From contig JAXDII010000092.1 of the NCBI GenBank assembly GCA_034664085.1, positions 6,950 to 70,949 on the forward strand: 64,000 nucleotides of DNA. The letters run 5' to 3'. Positions 43,606-51,518 of this stretch are shown piece by piece. The notes beneath the pieces are model-generated. The model saw only the letters and a program-made list of their open reading frames with translations. It made no database searches and had not been told where the DNA came from. A program made the translations under genes and the position numbers. The DNA is from JACVRW01 sp034664085 (GTDB taxonomy: Bacteria > Actinomycetota > Thermoleophilia > Solirubrobacterales > Thermoleophilaceae). How positions within the stretch are numbered: position 1 is the first letter of the stretch; each line of letters starts with the position of its first letter.

Positions 43606-44009
43606 AGTTGGTCGTCAACGTCGACGGCGGCGCTCGCGGCAACCCCGGCCCCGCCGCGGCGGCCGCCGTCGCGACGTCGCCGGATGGGGAGGTGCTGGGC
43701 GAGCGCAACGCCTACATCGGCGAGGCGACCAACAACGTCGCCGAGTACCGCGCGCTGCTGCTGGGGCTCGAGCTGGCGCGCGACCTCGGCGCCGACGAGG
43801 TCGAGGTCGTCAACGACTCCGAGCTGGTCGCGCGGCAGATCGGCGGCGAATACAAGGTCAAGCACGCCGGCCTGAAGCCGCTCTACCTGGACGCGATGCG
43901 TGCGCTGCGCGACTTCGACTCCTGGGCGGTGCGCTCGGTCCGCCGCGAGCACAACGAGCGCGCGGACGCGCTCGTGAACGAGGCGCTGGACAAGGCCCTC
44001 AGCGCCTGA
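43602..44009 (+). CDS. RNase HI-family protein
   Basis: A 135-residue RNase H fold of the short RNase HI type. The catalytic carboxylates appear as Asp8 in VNVDGGARGNPG, Glu in TNNVAEYRALL, Asp in VVNDSELV and Asp in NERADALVNEAL. It could cleave RNA in RNA-DNA hybrids, complementing RNase HII at 22.4 kb. GTG 43602 overlaps the previous stop. Confidence 0.88.
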   Translation: MKLVVNVDGGARGNPGPAAAAAVATSPDGEVLGERNAYIGEATNNVAEYRALLLGLELARDLGADEVEVVNDSELVARQIGGEYKVKHAGLKPLYLDAMRALRDFDSWAVRSVRREHNERADALVNEALDKALSA

Positions 44010-44071
44010 CGCTTCCGAGGCGCCCACTCCGGGTACACGCCGCTGGACGGCAACGCAACGATGGGAAGCGG

Positions 44072-44254
44072 ATGAACCCAGTTCTGGAAGTTCCAAGCCC
44101 GGTCGGACCGGACCAGCCGATGCCCGGGCCCCCCGGCGCACCGGAGACCCCCGACCCGCCCTCGCCCGACCCGGCACCGGAGCCGATCCCCGGCGGGCCG
44201 GGCGTGCCTCAGGTGGACCCCAAGGGTCCTGAGATCCCCGCCGATCCGGACTGA
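44072..44254 (+). CDS. Proline-rich 60-residue protein
   Basis: A possible gene with very strong compositional bias: nearly 40% proline with Gly, Asp and Glu, no signal peptide. ATG 44072 has a GGGAAG ribosome-like site. It may encode a disordered protein, or it may be an open frame by chance in GC-rich DNA. It converges on tal with a 3-base gap between stops. Confidence 0.4.
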   Translation: MNPVLEVPSPVGPDQPMPGPPGAPETPDPPSPDPAPEPIPGGPGVPQVDPKGPEIPADPD

Positions 44255-44257
44255 CGC

Positions 44258-45367
44258 TCAGCGGGCGGGGGCGGACAGCTCGCTCGCCTTGCGGTCCAGC
44301 GTCTCCAGCAGCGAGTCGTAGGACTTGGCGAACGACGCCACGCCCTCGTCCACGAGCTGGCGCAGCACGATGTCGTCGAGGTCGACGCCGATCTCGCGCA
44401 GCTCCGCCGTCAGTCGGCGCGCTTCGTCCACGTCGCGGTCGACCGTGCGCTCGGGGGTGGCGTGGTCGCGGGCGGCCTCGATCGTGGCGTCCGGCATCGT
44501 GTTGACGGTGTCGGGCCCGATCAGCTCGTCCACGTACAGCGTGTCCGGGTAGTCGGGGTTCTTGGTGGAGGTGGAGGCCCACAGCGGTCGCTGGACGTTC
44601 GCCCCGGCCGCAGCCAGGGGCTCCCAGGCCTCGCCCGAGAAGATCTCCTGGAACTCCGCGTACGCGATCTTGGCGTTGGCGACCGCGGCCTTGCCGCGCA
44701 GGTCCTCGCGCCCTAGCTCCTCCAGCGCGGCGTCCACCTTGGTATCGACGCGCGACACGAAGAAGCTGGCCACCGACGCGGCGCGGTCCACGGGCTCGCC
44801 CGCGTCCACGCGGCGCTGCAGGCCGCGCACGTAGGCCTCGGCGATCTCGCGGTAGCGCTCGACCGCAAACAGCAGCGTCACGTTCACGTTCACGCCGCGG
44901 CCGGTCAGCTCCTCGAAGGCCTCGACGCCGGCCTCGGTGCCCGGCACCTTGATCAGGACGTTGGCGCGGTCGATCAGGTCGTTCAGGCGCAGCGCGGCCT
45001 CGATCGAGCCCTGGGCGTCGAACGCGAGCGACGCGGGCAGCTCGAAGGAGACGTAGCCGTCCTGGCCCTCGGTCGCCTCGAACGTCGGACGCAGCAGGTC
45101 GGCGGCGTCGCGCACGTCGCGGATGGCCAGCCGCTCGAAGATCTCCTGGGTGTCGCTGGTCTCTGCCGCGACCTCGCGGAAGGCGTCGTCGTAGCGGTCC
45201 GACTGGCCCATGCCCTTCTCGAAGATCGTCGGGTTCGACGTAACGCCGCTGATCCCGTCGGCTTCGATCAGCTGCCGCAGCGTGCCGCCGTCCAGCAGCT
45301 GGCGGTTGAGGTTGTCGATCCACACTGCCTGGCCCAGGGCCTCGATCTCACGCAGCCTGTTGCTCAT
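44258..45367 (-). CDS. tal: Transaldolase
   Basis: Transaldolase moves a three-carbon unit between sugar phosphates in the pentose phosphate pathway. The 369-residue protein is of the long actinobacterial type, with QAVWIDNLNRQLL, SGVTSNPTIFEKG, the Schiff-base Lys in NVLIKVPGTEAG, and PLWASTSTKNPDYPD. It has an AAGGAGA site upstream of the ATG at 45367. Neither tkt nor zwf is nearby. Confidence 0.95.
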   Translation of the reverse strand: MSNRLREIEALGQAVWIDNLNRQLLDGGTLRQLIEADGISGVTSNPTIFEKGMGQSDRYDDAFREVAAETSDTQEIFERLAIRDVRDAADLLRPTFEATEGQDGYVSFELPASLAFDAQGSIEAALRLNDLIDRANVLIKVPGTEAGVEAFEELTGRGVNVNVTLLFAVERYREIAEAYVRGLQRRVDAGEPVDRAASVASFFVSRVDTKVDAALEELGREDLRGKAAVANAKIAYAEFQEIFSGEAWEPLAAAGANVQRPLWASTSTKNPDYPDTLYVDELIGPDTVNTMPDATIEAARDHATPERTVDRDVDEARRLTAELREIGVDLDDIVLRQLVDEGVASFAKSYDSLLETLDRKASELSAPAR

Positions 45368-45727
45368 CTCAGTTCTCCTTGCTTGTCAGCGCTCGCCCGA
45401 GCGCAGCTTCCAGCTTACGCGCCTAGGCCGCGTCGTCCCGCGCGCCAGCCACCGCGAGACCCGGACGCGCTCGGCGATCTGGCGTAGGTGAGGTCCTCCA
45501 CGAAGCGCAGGCGAAGGCACTCGCGCTCTCGCGGCGCGAGGGAGCGCCAGGTGCGGCGACGCCGAGGCCCTGAACAAGGCGGGCGCGTTCGGGTTCAGCG
45601 GACTCGGAGAGGAGGGCCTCCACTAGCAACCAGGCAGCTCAGGCGAACAGCCTCCCAATGGGGGGACGGCCCCGGGGGCGCTGCGGCGCCGCCGGGAGCC
45701 GGCCTCCGCTTGTGACACCCTGCCCGG
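45368..45727. other. 360-bp intergenic region
   Basis: Lies between divergent tal and the sulfatase-like gene. The centre holds a decayed sigma-factor fragment (45423-45549, - strand). The right part (45650-45715) is rich in G and C runs that could fold. No convincing -10 precedes the sulfatase-like gene; CACCCT at 45716-45721 is the best but lacks the initial T. Confidence 0.6.
45423..45549 (-). pseudogene. Decayed sigma-70 region 4 fragment
   Basis: On the - strand one frame reads SLAPRERECLRLRFVEDLTYA, and a second frame, offset by one base, continues IAERVRVSRWLARGTTRPR. Joined, these match sigma region 4 (SigB/SigF type), with one lost base and perhaps a 12-base deletion in the recognition helix. 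No upstream regions 2 or 3 are visible. Confidence 0.6.
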
Positions 45728-47173
45728 GTGAAATCGGGCAGCACGCGCAGGCAGTTCCTCCAGGCCGCGGGAGCCACGGCCGGCGCCTTCGCGGGCCTGG
45801 ACGAGCTGGCGCTCGGCCAGGGCGAGGACCGCCCGAACGTGGTGGTGATCGTGGTGGACACGCTGCGCGCCGACCACGCCTACGGGAAGCGTGCGCGTAC
45901 GCCGAACATCGACGCACTGGCCCGCGAGGGGCTGAGCTTCACGCGCTTCTACCCCGAGGCGATGCCCACCGTGCCGGCGCGCAGGTCGATCCTCACGGGC
46001 CGCCGGGTCTTCCCGTTTCGCGGCTGGCACCCCTACCGGGGGCTGCTGGCGGAGCCCGGCTGGGCCCCGATCGGCGACGTGCGCACCGCCTTCACCAGCG
46101 TGCTCCGGCGGTCGGGCTACTGGACCGCGTACGTCACGGACAACACCTCGCTGGGATTCTCCCCGCCCTGGGGTCCGTTTCGGCGCAGCTTCGACCGCTT
46201 CGTGAGGCGCGGCGGACAGATCGGCGGCCGCTCCGACGGAGTCTCCGAGAGCGAGCTGCGCCACTGGCTGCCGGCGGAGCTCGAGGACCCCGACACCAGG
46301 GACCGCATCCGGCGCTACCTCGCCAACGGCCGCTACGCCCACGACGAGACGCGCTCGTTCGCCGCGCGCGTGTTCCGCGACGCCGCGCGTGTGCTGGAGA
46401 CGGCGCAGCGTACGCGCCCGTTCGCGCTCGTCGTGGACACCTTCGAGCCGCACGAGCCGTGGACGCCGCCGCGCCACTACGTCGATATGTACGGCGATCC
46501 CGACTACCGCGGCCCGGAGCCGGCGCGGCCCTATTACGCGCCTGTGGACAGGTACCTGGCCGGCAGCCGGGGTGAGGTGCTGCTCGACCGCATGAAGGCG
46601 CTGTACGCGGCGGAGGTGACGATGACCGACCGCTGGCTGGGCGTGTTCCTCGACCGCTTCCACGAGCTGGGGCTGGAGCGCGACACGGTCGTGGTGCTCG
46701 TGTCCGACCACGGCTTCTACCTCGGCGACTACGGACTGACCGGGAAGAGCTCGACGGTTCTGCATCCGCCGCTGATCCGCGTCCCGCTGATCGTCATCGA
46801 CCCGCGCCGCCGGCGCGCCGGACGCACCAGCAGCTACCTCGCCTCCACGCACGACGTGGCGCCCACGGTGCTGTCGATGGCGGGTGTCGGCGTGCCGCGC
46901 GGCATGGACGGGGTCGACCTGTCGCGCCTGTTCGAGGGCGGGCGTCCGCCCGACCGCCCGCTTGCGTTCGGCGGGTACGGCAACAGCTACTACGTACGCA
47001 CCGACGACTGGGCGATGTACGGCCCGAACCGGGGAGGGGCCTTCAACCTGTTCGACCACCGCCGCGACCCGGGCGAGTACCGCAACGTTGCCGGGACGCA
47101 CCCGGGCAAGGCCGGCGAGCTGTACGGCGCCGTGCGGCGCCGCACCGGAAGCCTGCCGACCTTCCCGTACTAG
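45728..47173 (+). CDS. Sulfatase-like alkaline phosphatase-superfamily protein (Tat-exported)
   Basis: The 481-residue protein starts with a twin-arginine signal (STRRQFLQAAGATAGAFAG) and has the sulfatase fold: VVVIVVDTLRADHAYG with the metal Asp, SDHGFYLGDYG, and HDVAPTVLSMAG. The sulfatase consensus CxPSR is replaced by TVPAR: Thr81 takes the place of the formylglycine Cys/Ser. A Thr nucleophile is known in related phosphodiesterases and phosphotransferases, so it may not be a sulfatase. GTG 45728 start. Its stop overlaps that of the convergent deacetylase in a CTAG. Confidence 0.8.
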   Translation: MKSGSTRRQFLQAAGATAGAFAGLDELALGQGEDRPNVVVIVVDTLRADHAYGKRARTPNIDALAREGLSFTRFYPEAMPTVPARRSILTGRRVFPFRGWHPYRGLLAEPGWAPIGDVRTAFTSVLRRSGYWTAYVTDNTSLGFSPPWGPFRRSFDRFVRRGGQIGGRSDGVSESELRHWLPAELEDPDTRDRIRRYLANGRYAHDETRSFAARVFRDAARVLETAQRTRPFALVVDTFEPHEPWTPPRHYVDMYGDPDYRGPEPARPYYAPVDRYLAGSRGEVLLDRMKALYAAEVTMTDRWLGVFLDRFHELGLERDTVVVLVSDHGFYLGDYGLTGKSSTVLHPPLIRVPLIVIDPRRRRAGRTSSYLASTHDVAPTVLSMAGVGVPRGMDGVDLSRLFEGGRPPDRPLAFGGYGNSYYVRTDDWAMYGPNRGGAFNLFDHRRDPGEYRNVAGTHPGKAGELYGAVRRRTGSLPTFPY

Positions 47174-47916
47174 CGGCGCGCCAGCAGGGCGCGGCGCATG
47201 CTCTCGTACCGCTGACCCGCTACCGACTTGACCGCCCCGCGCAGCGCCCAGGCGGCGCGCTGGCGCGCCCAGGCGAGTGGCCGGCCGGAGGCGGCCGCGG
47301 CGGCCTGCGCGGCGGTGGTGTCGCGGCGGATCGCGTACCGGCCTACGAGCGTGCAGCCGTCGATCGAGTCCACGCCCTGGCTCGGCAGGGAGGTGAACAG
47401 CGTCGTGTAGCCGGCGGCGGCCGCGGCCCTGCCGACTTCCTTGGAGTAGAGGCCGCCCGGCACGCTTGCCGTGGATACTGAGCCGCCGAGCCCCTCGGCC
47501 AGGACGTCGAAGCTGCGCGACCACTCGTCGAGCAGCTGCTCCACCGAGCACGCAGCCATGCGATCCGGATGGCTGCACGAGTGCGAGCCGATCACGTGGC
47601 CCATCTGCGCCAGGGCCCGGATCCCGTTCCAGTCCATGTACTCCGGCCGCCCGACCCAGTCGGTGACGATGAAGAAGTGGCCCACCCAGGAGCGGCGCGC
47701 GAGCTCCTCACCGGCCGCCAGGCCGCTGGCGCCGCCGTCGTCGAAGGTGATCATCCACGGCGTCGCGCCACCCGACAGCGCGTCGCCCCGCTGGGGCGGG
47801 CGGCCGACGGCCCGCTCGATTGCGTCCAGGTGCTCGCGGAAGCGGCCGGGCGTGACCGAGTAGACGTCGCCGCCGGGGTCGACGACGTCGTGGTACATCA
47901 GCGTGTGGGCCTTCAT
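47170..47916 (-). CDS. Polysaccharide deacetylase (NodB-like)
   Basis: A 248-residue carbohydrate esterase family 4-type protein. The TFDDGG motif with the metal Asp, GSHSCSHPD with the metal His pair, and SVPGGLYSKEV are visible. No signal peptide is seen, so it may act in the cytosol on a lipid-linked intermediate. It overlaps the upstream glycosyltransferase by four bases. Confidence 0.85.
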   Translation of the reverse strand: MKAHTLMYHDVVDPGGDVYSVTPGRFREHLDAIERAVGRPPQRGDALSGGATPWMITFDDGGASGLAAGEELARRSWVGHFFIVTDWVGRPEYMDWNGIRALAQMGHVIGSHSCSHPDRMAACSVEQLLDEWSRSFDVLAEGLGGSVSTASVPGGLYSKEVGRAAAAAGYTTLFTSLPSQGVDSIDGCTLVGRYAIRRDTTAAQAAAAASGRPLAWARQRAAWALRGAVKSVAGQRYESMRRALLARR

Positions 47917-48920
47917 CGGCGACCGCGGGCCAGCGCGCGCAGCCAGCCGACGATCTGCCCCGAGCCGTGGCCCAGATGGAACGCCGGGAAGGCCGCCAGC
48001 ACACGGGGCACGAGGACCCACGACTCGTCGTGCTGGCGCACGCTGCGCGCCGCGAAGGCGACCCCGGCGGAGCCGTAGAGCGTCCACTGGAAGACCAGCA
48101 GACGGCGCGCGAGCGGGAAGCGGGCGGTGGCCGCGAGCAGCACGAGGGTGGCGAGCACGAAGGCGAGCGGGGCCACGCTGCGCATGGTCAGCACGCGGCG
48201 GTGCTTCAGCATCACGGGCACTTTCCAGAGCCCGTACTCGTAGTACTGGCGCCAGACGCGCGCGATCGAGCCGCGCGGCCGGTACATCACCGTGATCGCG
48301 GGGTCGAGCACGATGCGTCCGCCGGCGCGGCGCAGGCGCAGGTTGAACTCGTCGTCCTGGTTGCGGACGAGCGTCTCGTCGTAGAGCCCGGCGTGCTCGA
48401 ACGCCTCGGGCCGGAAGGCGCCGAACGTGACCGTGTCGGTCTCGACTGGTCCGTCCGTGGACGCGCGCGTCCAGCCGATGCCCCCGAACGGGCTGTCCAT
48501 GGCGCAGGCCACGGCGCGCTCCGTGGGCGTGATGCCCGTCGGAACCAGCCGCCCGCCCACGTTCCATGCGCCGGTCTGCTCGGACAGCTCGGCGCAGCGG
48601 CGCAGGTAGTCGGGGGAGTAGCGCGAGTGGCAGTCGAGCCGCACGATCAGGTCGCCGCGGGCCTCGCGGATGCATGCGTTCAGCCCGTGGGAGACCCAGC
48701 CGGCGGGGTTCTCGAGCACGCGCAGGTCGAGGCCGGCGGCGCGGCCGGCGGCGAGCAGCCTGTCGGCGGAGCCGTCGTCGGAGTTGCCGTCGGCGACCAG
48801 CACCTCCAGCTCGCCGCCGAAGTCCTGCGCGGCAAGGTCGCTGACGAACACGTCGACGTTCGAGCCCTCGTTGCGCACCGGCGCGACGACGGAGATGGTG
48901 CCTATGCGAGCCCCGCCCAT
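47913..48920 (-). CDS. Family 2 glycosyltransferase
   Basis: The 335-residue protein has a GT-A domain: ISVVAPVRNEGSNVDVFV, VADGNSDDGSAD and the DxD-like VRLDCHSRYSPD, then DDEFNLRLRRAGG. The C-terminal part contains hydrophobic membrane helices (about residues 240-300). It resembles succinoglycan/EpsH-type transferases. ATG at 48920 is used; an in-frame TTG at 48941 would add 7 residues. Second gene of a three-gene - strand operon. Confidence 0.88.
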   Translation of the reverse strand: MGGARIGTISVVAPVRNEGSNVDVFVSDLAAQDFGGELEVLVADGNSDDGSADRLLAAGRAAGLDLRVLENPAGWVSHGLNACIREARGDLIVRLDCHSRYSPDYLRRCAELSEQTGAWNVGGRLVPTGITPTERAVACAMDSPFGGIGWTRASTDGPVETDTVTFGAFRPEAFEHAGLYDETLVRNQDDEFNLRLRRAGGRIVLDPAITVMYRPRGSIARVWRQYYEYGLWKVPVMLKHRRVLTMRSVAPLAFVLATLVLLAATARFPLARRLLVFQWTLYGSAGVAFAARSVRQHDESWVLVPRVLAAFPAFHLGHGSGQIVGWLRALARGRR

Positions 48921-48941
48921 TGCAGGACCATTAAGGCACAA

Positions 48942-49592
48942 CTAGAGCAGGCGGGCTGCCAGCTCGGCGCCGAGTCCGATGCCGATCGGCTCGACCGCCG
49001 TGTACCGGAGCCGGGCCACGCGCCTGTGGGACATGACCGCCACGGGGCGGAAGCCCACCTTCTCGACCGCTCGGCGCGAAGCCGTGTTGGCAGTCTCGAT
49101 CTTGGAGACCACCGCGGTGTACCCGGCCTGCTCGAGCTGGTCGCAGATCAGCGTCCATGCCCCTGGGCCGATGCCCCGCCCGCGGGCGGCGGCCAGCGTG
49201 AACGAGTCCTCGATGCAGGCGGCTCCGCGCGGCAGGGCCAGGGTGCCGGTCGACGCCGCCATCACCGGCGTGGCGTGGTGGAAGGCGGCGCACACGAACA
49301 CGGGCTCGCCGCGGTCCAGCGCCAGCCAGACGTCGTTGCCCGCCTCGAGGCGCTCGCGCGCCTCCTCCACGGACTGCCCCAGCTGCCCGACCGCGTCCAC
49401 GTTCGCCAGGGTGGCGCGCACCAGGGTGACGGGAGGGGGCAGCTCCCGGCGCGGCCGCTGCTCGTCGAGGTCGCACTGGTACCAGACGTGCTGCTCGCGA
49501 AGGTACGCTCGATTACGCAGCCGGCGCAGGGCGAGCCCCGCGGTCGCACGGACTCCTTCGCTGCGTAGGCGCTCCCTAACCTTCCGGATCAC
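48942..49592 (-). CDS. GNAT-family N-acetyltransferase
   Basis: A 216-residue protein with an N-terminal basic extension and a GNAT domain in the second half; the acetyl-CoA loop is in AAARGRGIGPGAW and NTASRRAVEKVGF is the typical C-terminal motif. First gene of the glycan operon, 21 bases upstream of the glycosyltransferase. A role in acylating a sugar or amino-sugar precursor is inferred from context. GTG at 49592 with a TAGCGT box 6 bases upstream. Confidence 0.8.
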   Translation of the reverse strand: MIRKVRERLRSEGVRATAGLALRRLRNRAYLREQHVWYQCDLDEQRPRRELPPPVTLVRATLANVDAVGQLGQSVEEARERLEAGNDVWLALDRGEPVFVCAAFHHATPVMAASTGTLALPRGAACIEDSFTLAAARGRGIGPGAWTLICDQLEQAGYTAVVSKIETANTASRRAVEKVGFRPVAVMSHRRVARLRYTAVEPIGIGLGAELAARLL

Positions 49593-49598
49593 GAGACC

Positions 49599-49604
49599 AC
49601 GCTA
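49599..49604 (-). promoter_or_regulatory. -10 box of the GNAT gene
   Basis: TAGCGT on the - strand ends 6 bases before the GTG at 49592. Confidence 0.4.
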
Positions 49605-49688
49605 AGTCGGCCGTGTAAGAGCCGCGTATGAAGGTGGCCAGCGCACGATGTGGATGCACGCTGGCTGCGGGTGGCGGACAATGTGGCC

Positions 49689-50723
49689 GTGGGACGCCTC
49701 GATGCGAAGACCCTGCCGACGACTCTGGTGGGCTCGTACGCACAGCCGGACTGGCTGATCGACCGCGAGCGCCTGCGCGACCGCTTCCCGCCGCGGATCC
49801 GGGCGCGCGAGCTGTGGCGAGTGGACCCGGCCTACCTCGAGCAGGCGCAGGACGACGCCACGCTGCTGGCCATCCGCGACCAGGAGCAGGCCGGCATCGA
49901 CATCCTCACCGACGGCGAGATGCGGCGCGAGAGCTACTCGAACCGCTTCGCGACCGCGCTCGACGGGGTGGACGTCGACCAGCCCGGCACGGCGCTCGAC
50001 CGCAGCGGCCACCCGAACCCGGTGCCGCGCGTCGTGGGCCCTGTCGCCCGGCCTGAGCCGGTCCAGGTGCGCGACCTCGCGTTCCTCAAGGCGCACACCA
50101 GCCGCCCGGTCAAGATGACGGTGCCGGGGCCGTTCACGATGTCCCAGCAGGCCCAGAACGACTTCTACGAGAGCGACGAGGAGCTGGCGCTCGCCTACGC
50201 CGCCGCGATCAACGCCGAGATCGCCGACCTGGCCGCCGCCGGGGCCGACGTCGTGCAGATCGACGAGCCGTACCTCCAGGCCAGGCCGGAGGCGGCCCGG
50301 CGCTACGGGGTGCGCGCCGTCGAGCGTGCGCTGGAGGGCATCCAGGTGACGACGGCCCTGCACATCTGCTTCGGCTACGCGGCGATCATCCACGAGCGGC
50401 CCGAGGGCTACTCGTTCCTGTCCGAGCTCGCCGAGTGCTCCTGCGCCCAGGTCTCGATCGAGACCGCGCAGTCGGGGCTGGACCTGGCCGTGCTGGACAC
50501 GCTCCCGGACAAGACCGTGATCCTGGGGGTGCTCGACCTGAGCGACGAGCAGGTGGAGACGCCCGACACCGTCGCGGACCGCATCCGGCGGGCGCTGCCG
50601 CACAAGCGGCCGGACGAGCTGGTCGCGGCGCCCGACTGCGGGATGAAGTACCTGCCGCGCGCGAGCGCGTACGGCAAGCTCGAGTCGCTGGTGGCCGGCG
50701 CCGAGCTCGTACGCGGCGCCTGA
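49689..50723 (+). CDS. MetE-core family methyltransferase
   Basis: A 344-residue protein equal to the C-terminal catalytic half of cobalamin-independent methionine synthase, without the N-terminal half. Zinc ligands are probably His and Cys in ALHICFGYA, Glu in SIETAQSG and Cys in APDCGMKYLP. Related core-MetE proteins use other methyl donors, so the donor here is open. GTG 49650 gives 13 more residues; I prefer GTG 49689, which lies 6 bases after a GACAAT box and begins VGRLDAKTLPTTLVGSYAQP, the usual family start. Confidence 0.85.
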   Translation: MGRLDAKTLPTTLVGSYAQPDWLIDRERLRDRFPPRIRARELWRVDPAYLEQAQDDATLLAIRDQEQAGIDILTDGEMRRESYSNRFATALDGVDVDQPGTALDRSGHPNPVPRVVGPVARPEPVQVRDLAFLKAHTSRPVKMTVPGPFTMSQQAQNDFYESDEELALAYAAAINAEIADLAAAGADVVQIDEPYLQARPEAARRYGVRAVERALEGIQVTTALHICFGYAAIIHERPEGYSFLSELAECSCAQVSIETAQSGLDLAVLDTLPDKTVILGVLDLSDEQVETPDTVADRIRRALPHKRPDELVAAPDCGMKYLPRASAYGKLESLVAGAELVRGA

Positions 50724-50738
50724 CCCGCGCGGCGTCCG

Positions 50739-50767
50739 TTGCGCGTCGCCGAGGGACGTTGTAGGGT
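50739..50767 (+). promoter_or_regulatory. Predicted promoter of the amidase-hydantoinase operon
   Basis: TTGCGC (50739-50744), a 17-base spacer and TAGGGT (50762-50767). Transcription would start near 50774, ahead of the operator at 50783 and a GAGGAGA ribosome site. Confidence 0.5.
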
Positions 50768-50782
50768 CGCTGGCACATGACT

Positions 50783-50794
50783 ACCAGGCAGTTG
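50783..50794. promoter_or_regulatory. Candidate GntR operator, site 1
   Basis: ACCAGGCAGTTG shares the ACCAGGCA core with three other sites in the island. It lies about 10 bases downstream of the predicted transcription start. Confidence 0.45.
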
Positions 50795-50819
50795 GGTGCT
50801 AGGCCTGAGGAGAGCCCGA

Positions 50820-51518
50820 ATGGCGAATGAGAACAAGGCGTGGGAAGCAGTAATCCGCGTCCCCGAGCCCGAGATCGACTACAGCCGCGCTGCGCTGATC
50901 GTCATCGACCTGCAGAACTCCTTCGCCCGGCGCGATTGCGGCCTGTTCGTCCGGCTGCGCGAGATTGGCCTCGCCGACGAGGCGGAGTACGCCATCAGCC
51001 GCATCGAGCAGGTGGTGGTCCCGAACGTCAACCGTCTGGTGCGCGCCTTCCGCGCTCGCAGCGCGCCGATCGTCTTCGCGCGGTCGGCCTCGGTGCGCGG
51101 CGACGGCAGCGATCAGACCGCCCGGCACAGGGCGCAGGGGCTCGTGTGCGCCGAGTGGTCGCACGAGGCGCAGATCCTCTCCGAGCTCGAGGTGGTCCCG
51201 GGCGACGTCGTCCTGACGAAGTCCGGCTCGGGGTGCTTCACCTCGACAAACCTGAGCCACATGCTGCGAAACATGGGCGTGCAGACCGTCGTGCTGACCG
51301 GCATGTGGACCAACAGCTGCGTCGAGACGACGGCTCGTCACGCCGGCGACCTGGACTACAACGTCGTCCTGGTCGAGGACGCGTGCGTAGCCATGTCGCC
51401 CGAGAACCACGCGTGGGCGCTGCGCTATCTCGGCGACAACTTCGCGCTCCTCCGTTCGACCGAGCAGGTATTGGCCGCGACCGCGGAGGAGCCACAGCCG
51501 GTCCCCGTAGGCCCGTGA
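50820..51518 (+). CDS. Isochorismatase-fold amidohydrolase 1
   Basis: The 232-residue protein has the cysteine-hydrolase triad of this superfamily: Asp30 in LIVIDLQNSF, Lys in VVLTKSGSGCF, and the nucleophilic Cys in TNSCVETTARHAGD. Relatives cleave amides such as N-carbamoylsarcosine, maleamate, ureidoacrylate and biuret. It is a clear paralogue of the gene at 59546, sharing RGDGSDQT, RHRAQGL and LTKSGSGCFTST. The M20-like gene overlaps its stop, and hydantoinase genes follow. Hydrolysis of a carbamoyl or amide product is inferred from context. Confidence 0.85.
   Translation: MANENKAWEAVIRVPEPEIDYSRAALIVIDLQNSFARRDCGLFVRLREIGLADEAEYAISRIEQVVVPNVNRLVRAFRARSAPIVFARSASVRGDGSDQTARHRAQGLVCAEWSHEAQILSELEVVPGDVVLTKSGSGCFTSTNLSHMLRNMGVQTVVLTGMWTNSCVETTARHAGDLDYNVVLVEDACVAMSPENHAWALRYLGDNFALLRSTEQVLAATAEEPQPVPVGP

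Noticed and set aside
45629..45640. ACCAGGCAGCTC upstream of the sulfatase-like gene as a fifth GntR operator
   Set aside because: It matches the core, but it is 5 kb from the island, has no palindrome and is not placed over a promoter; chance is likely.
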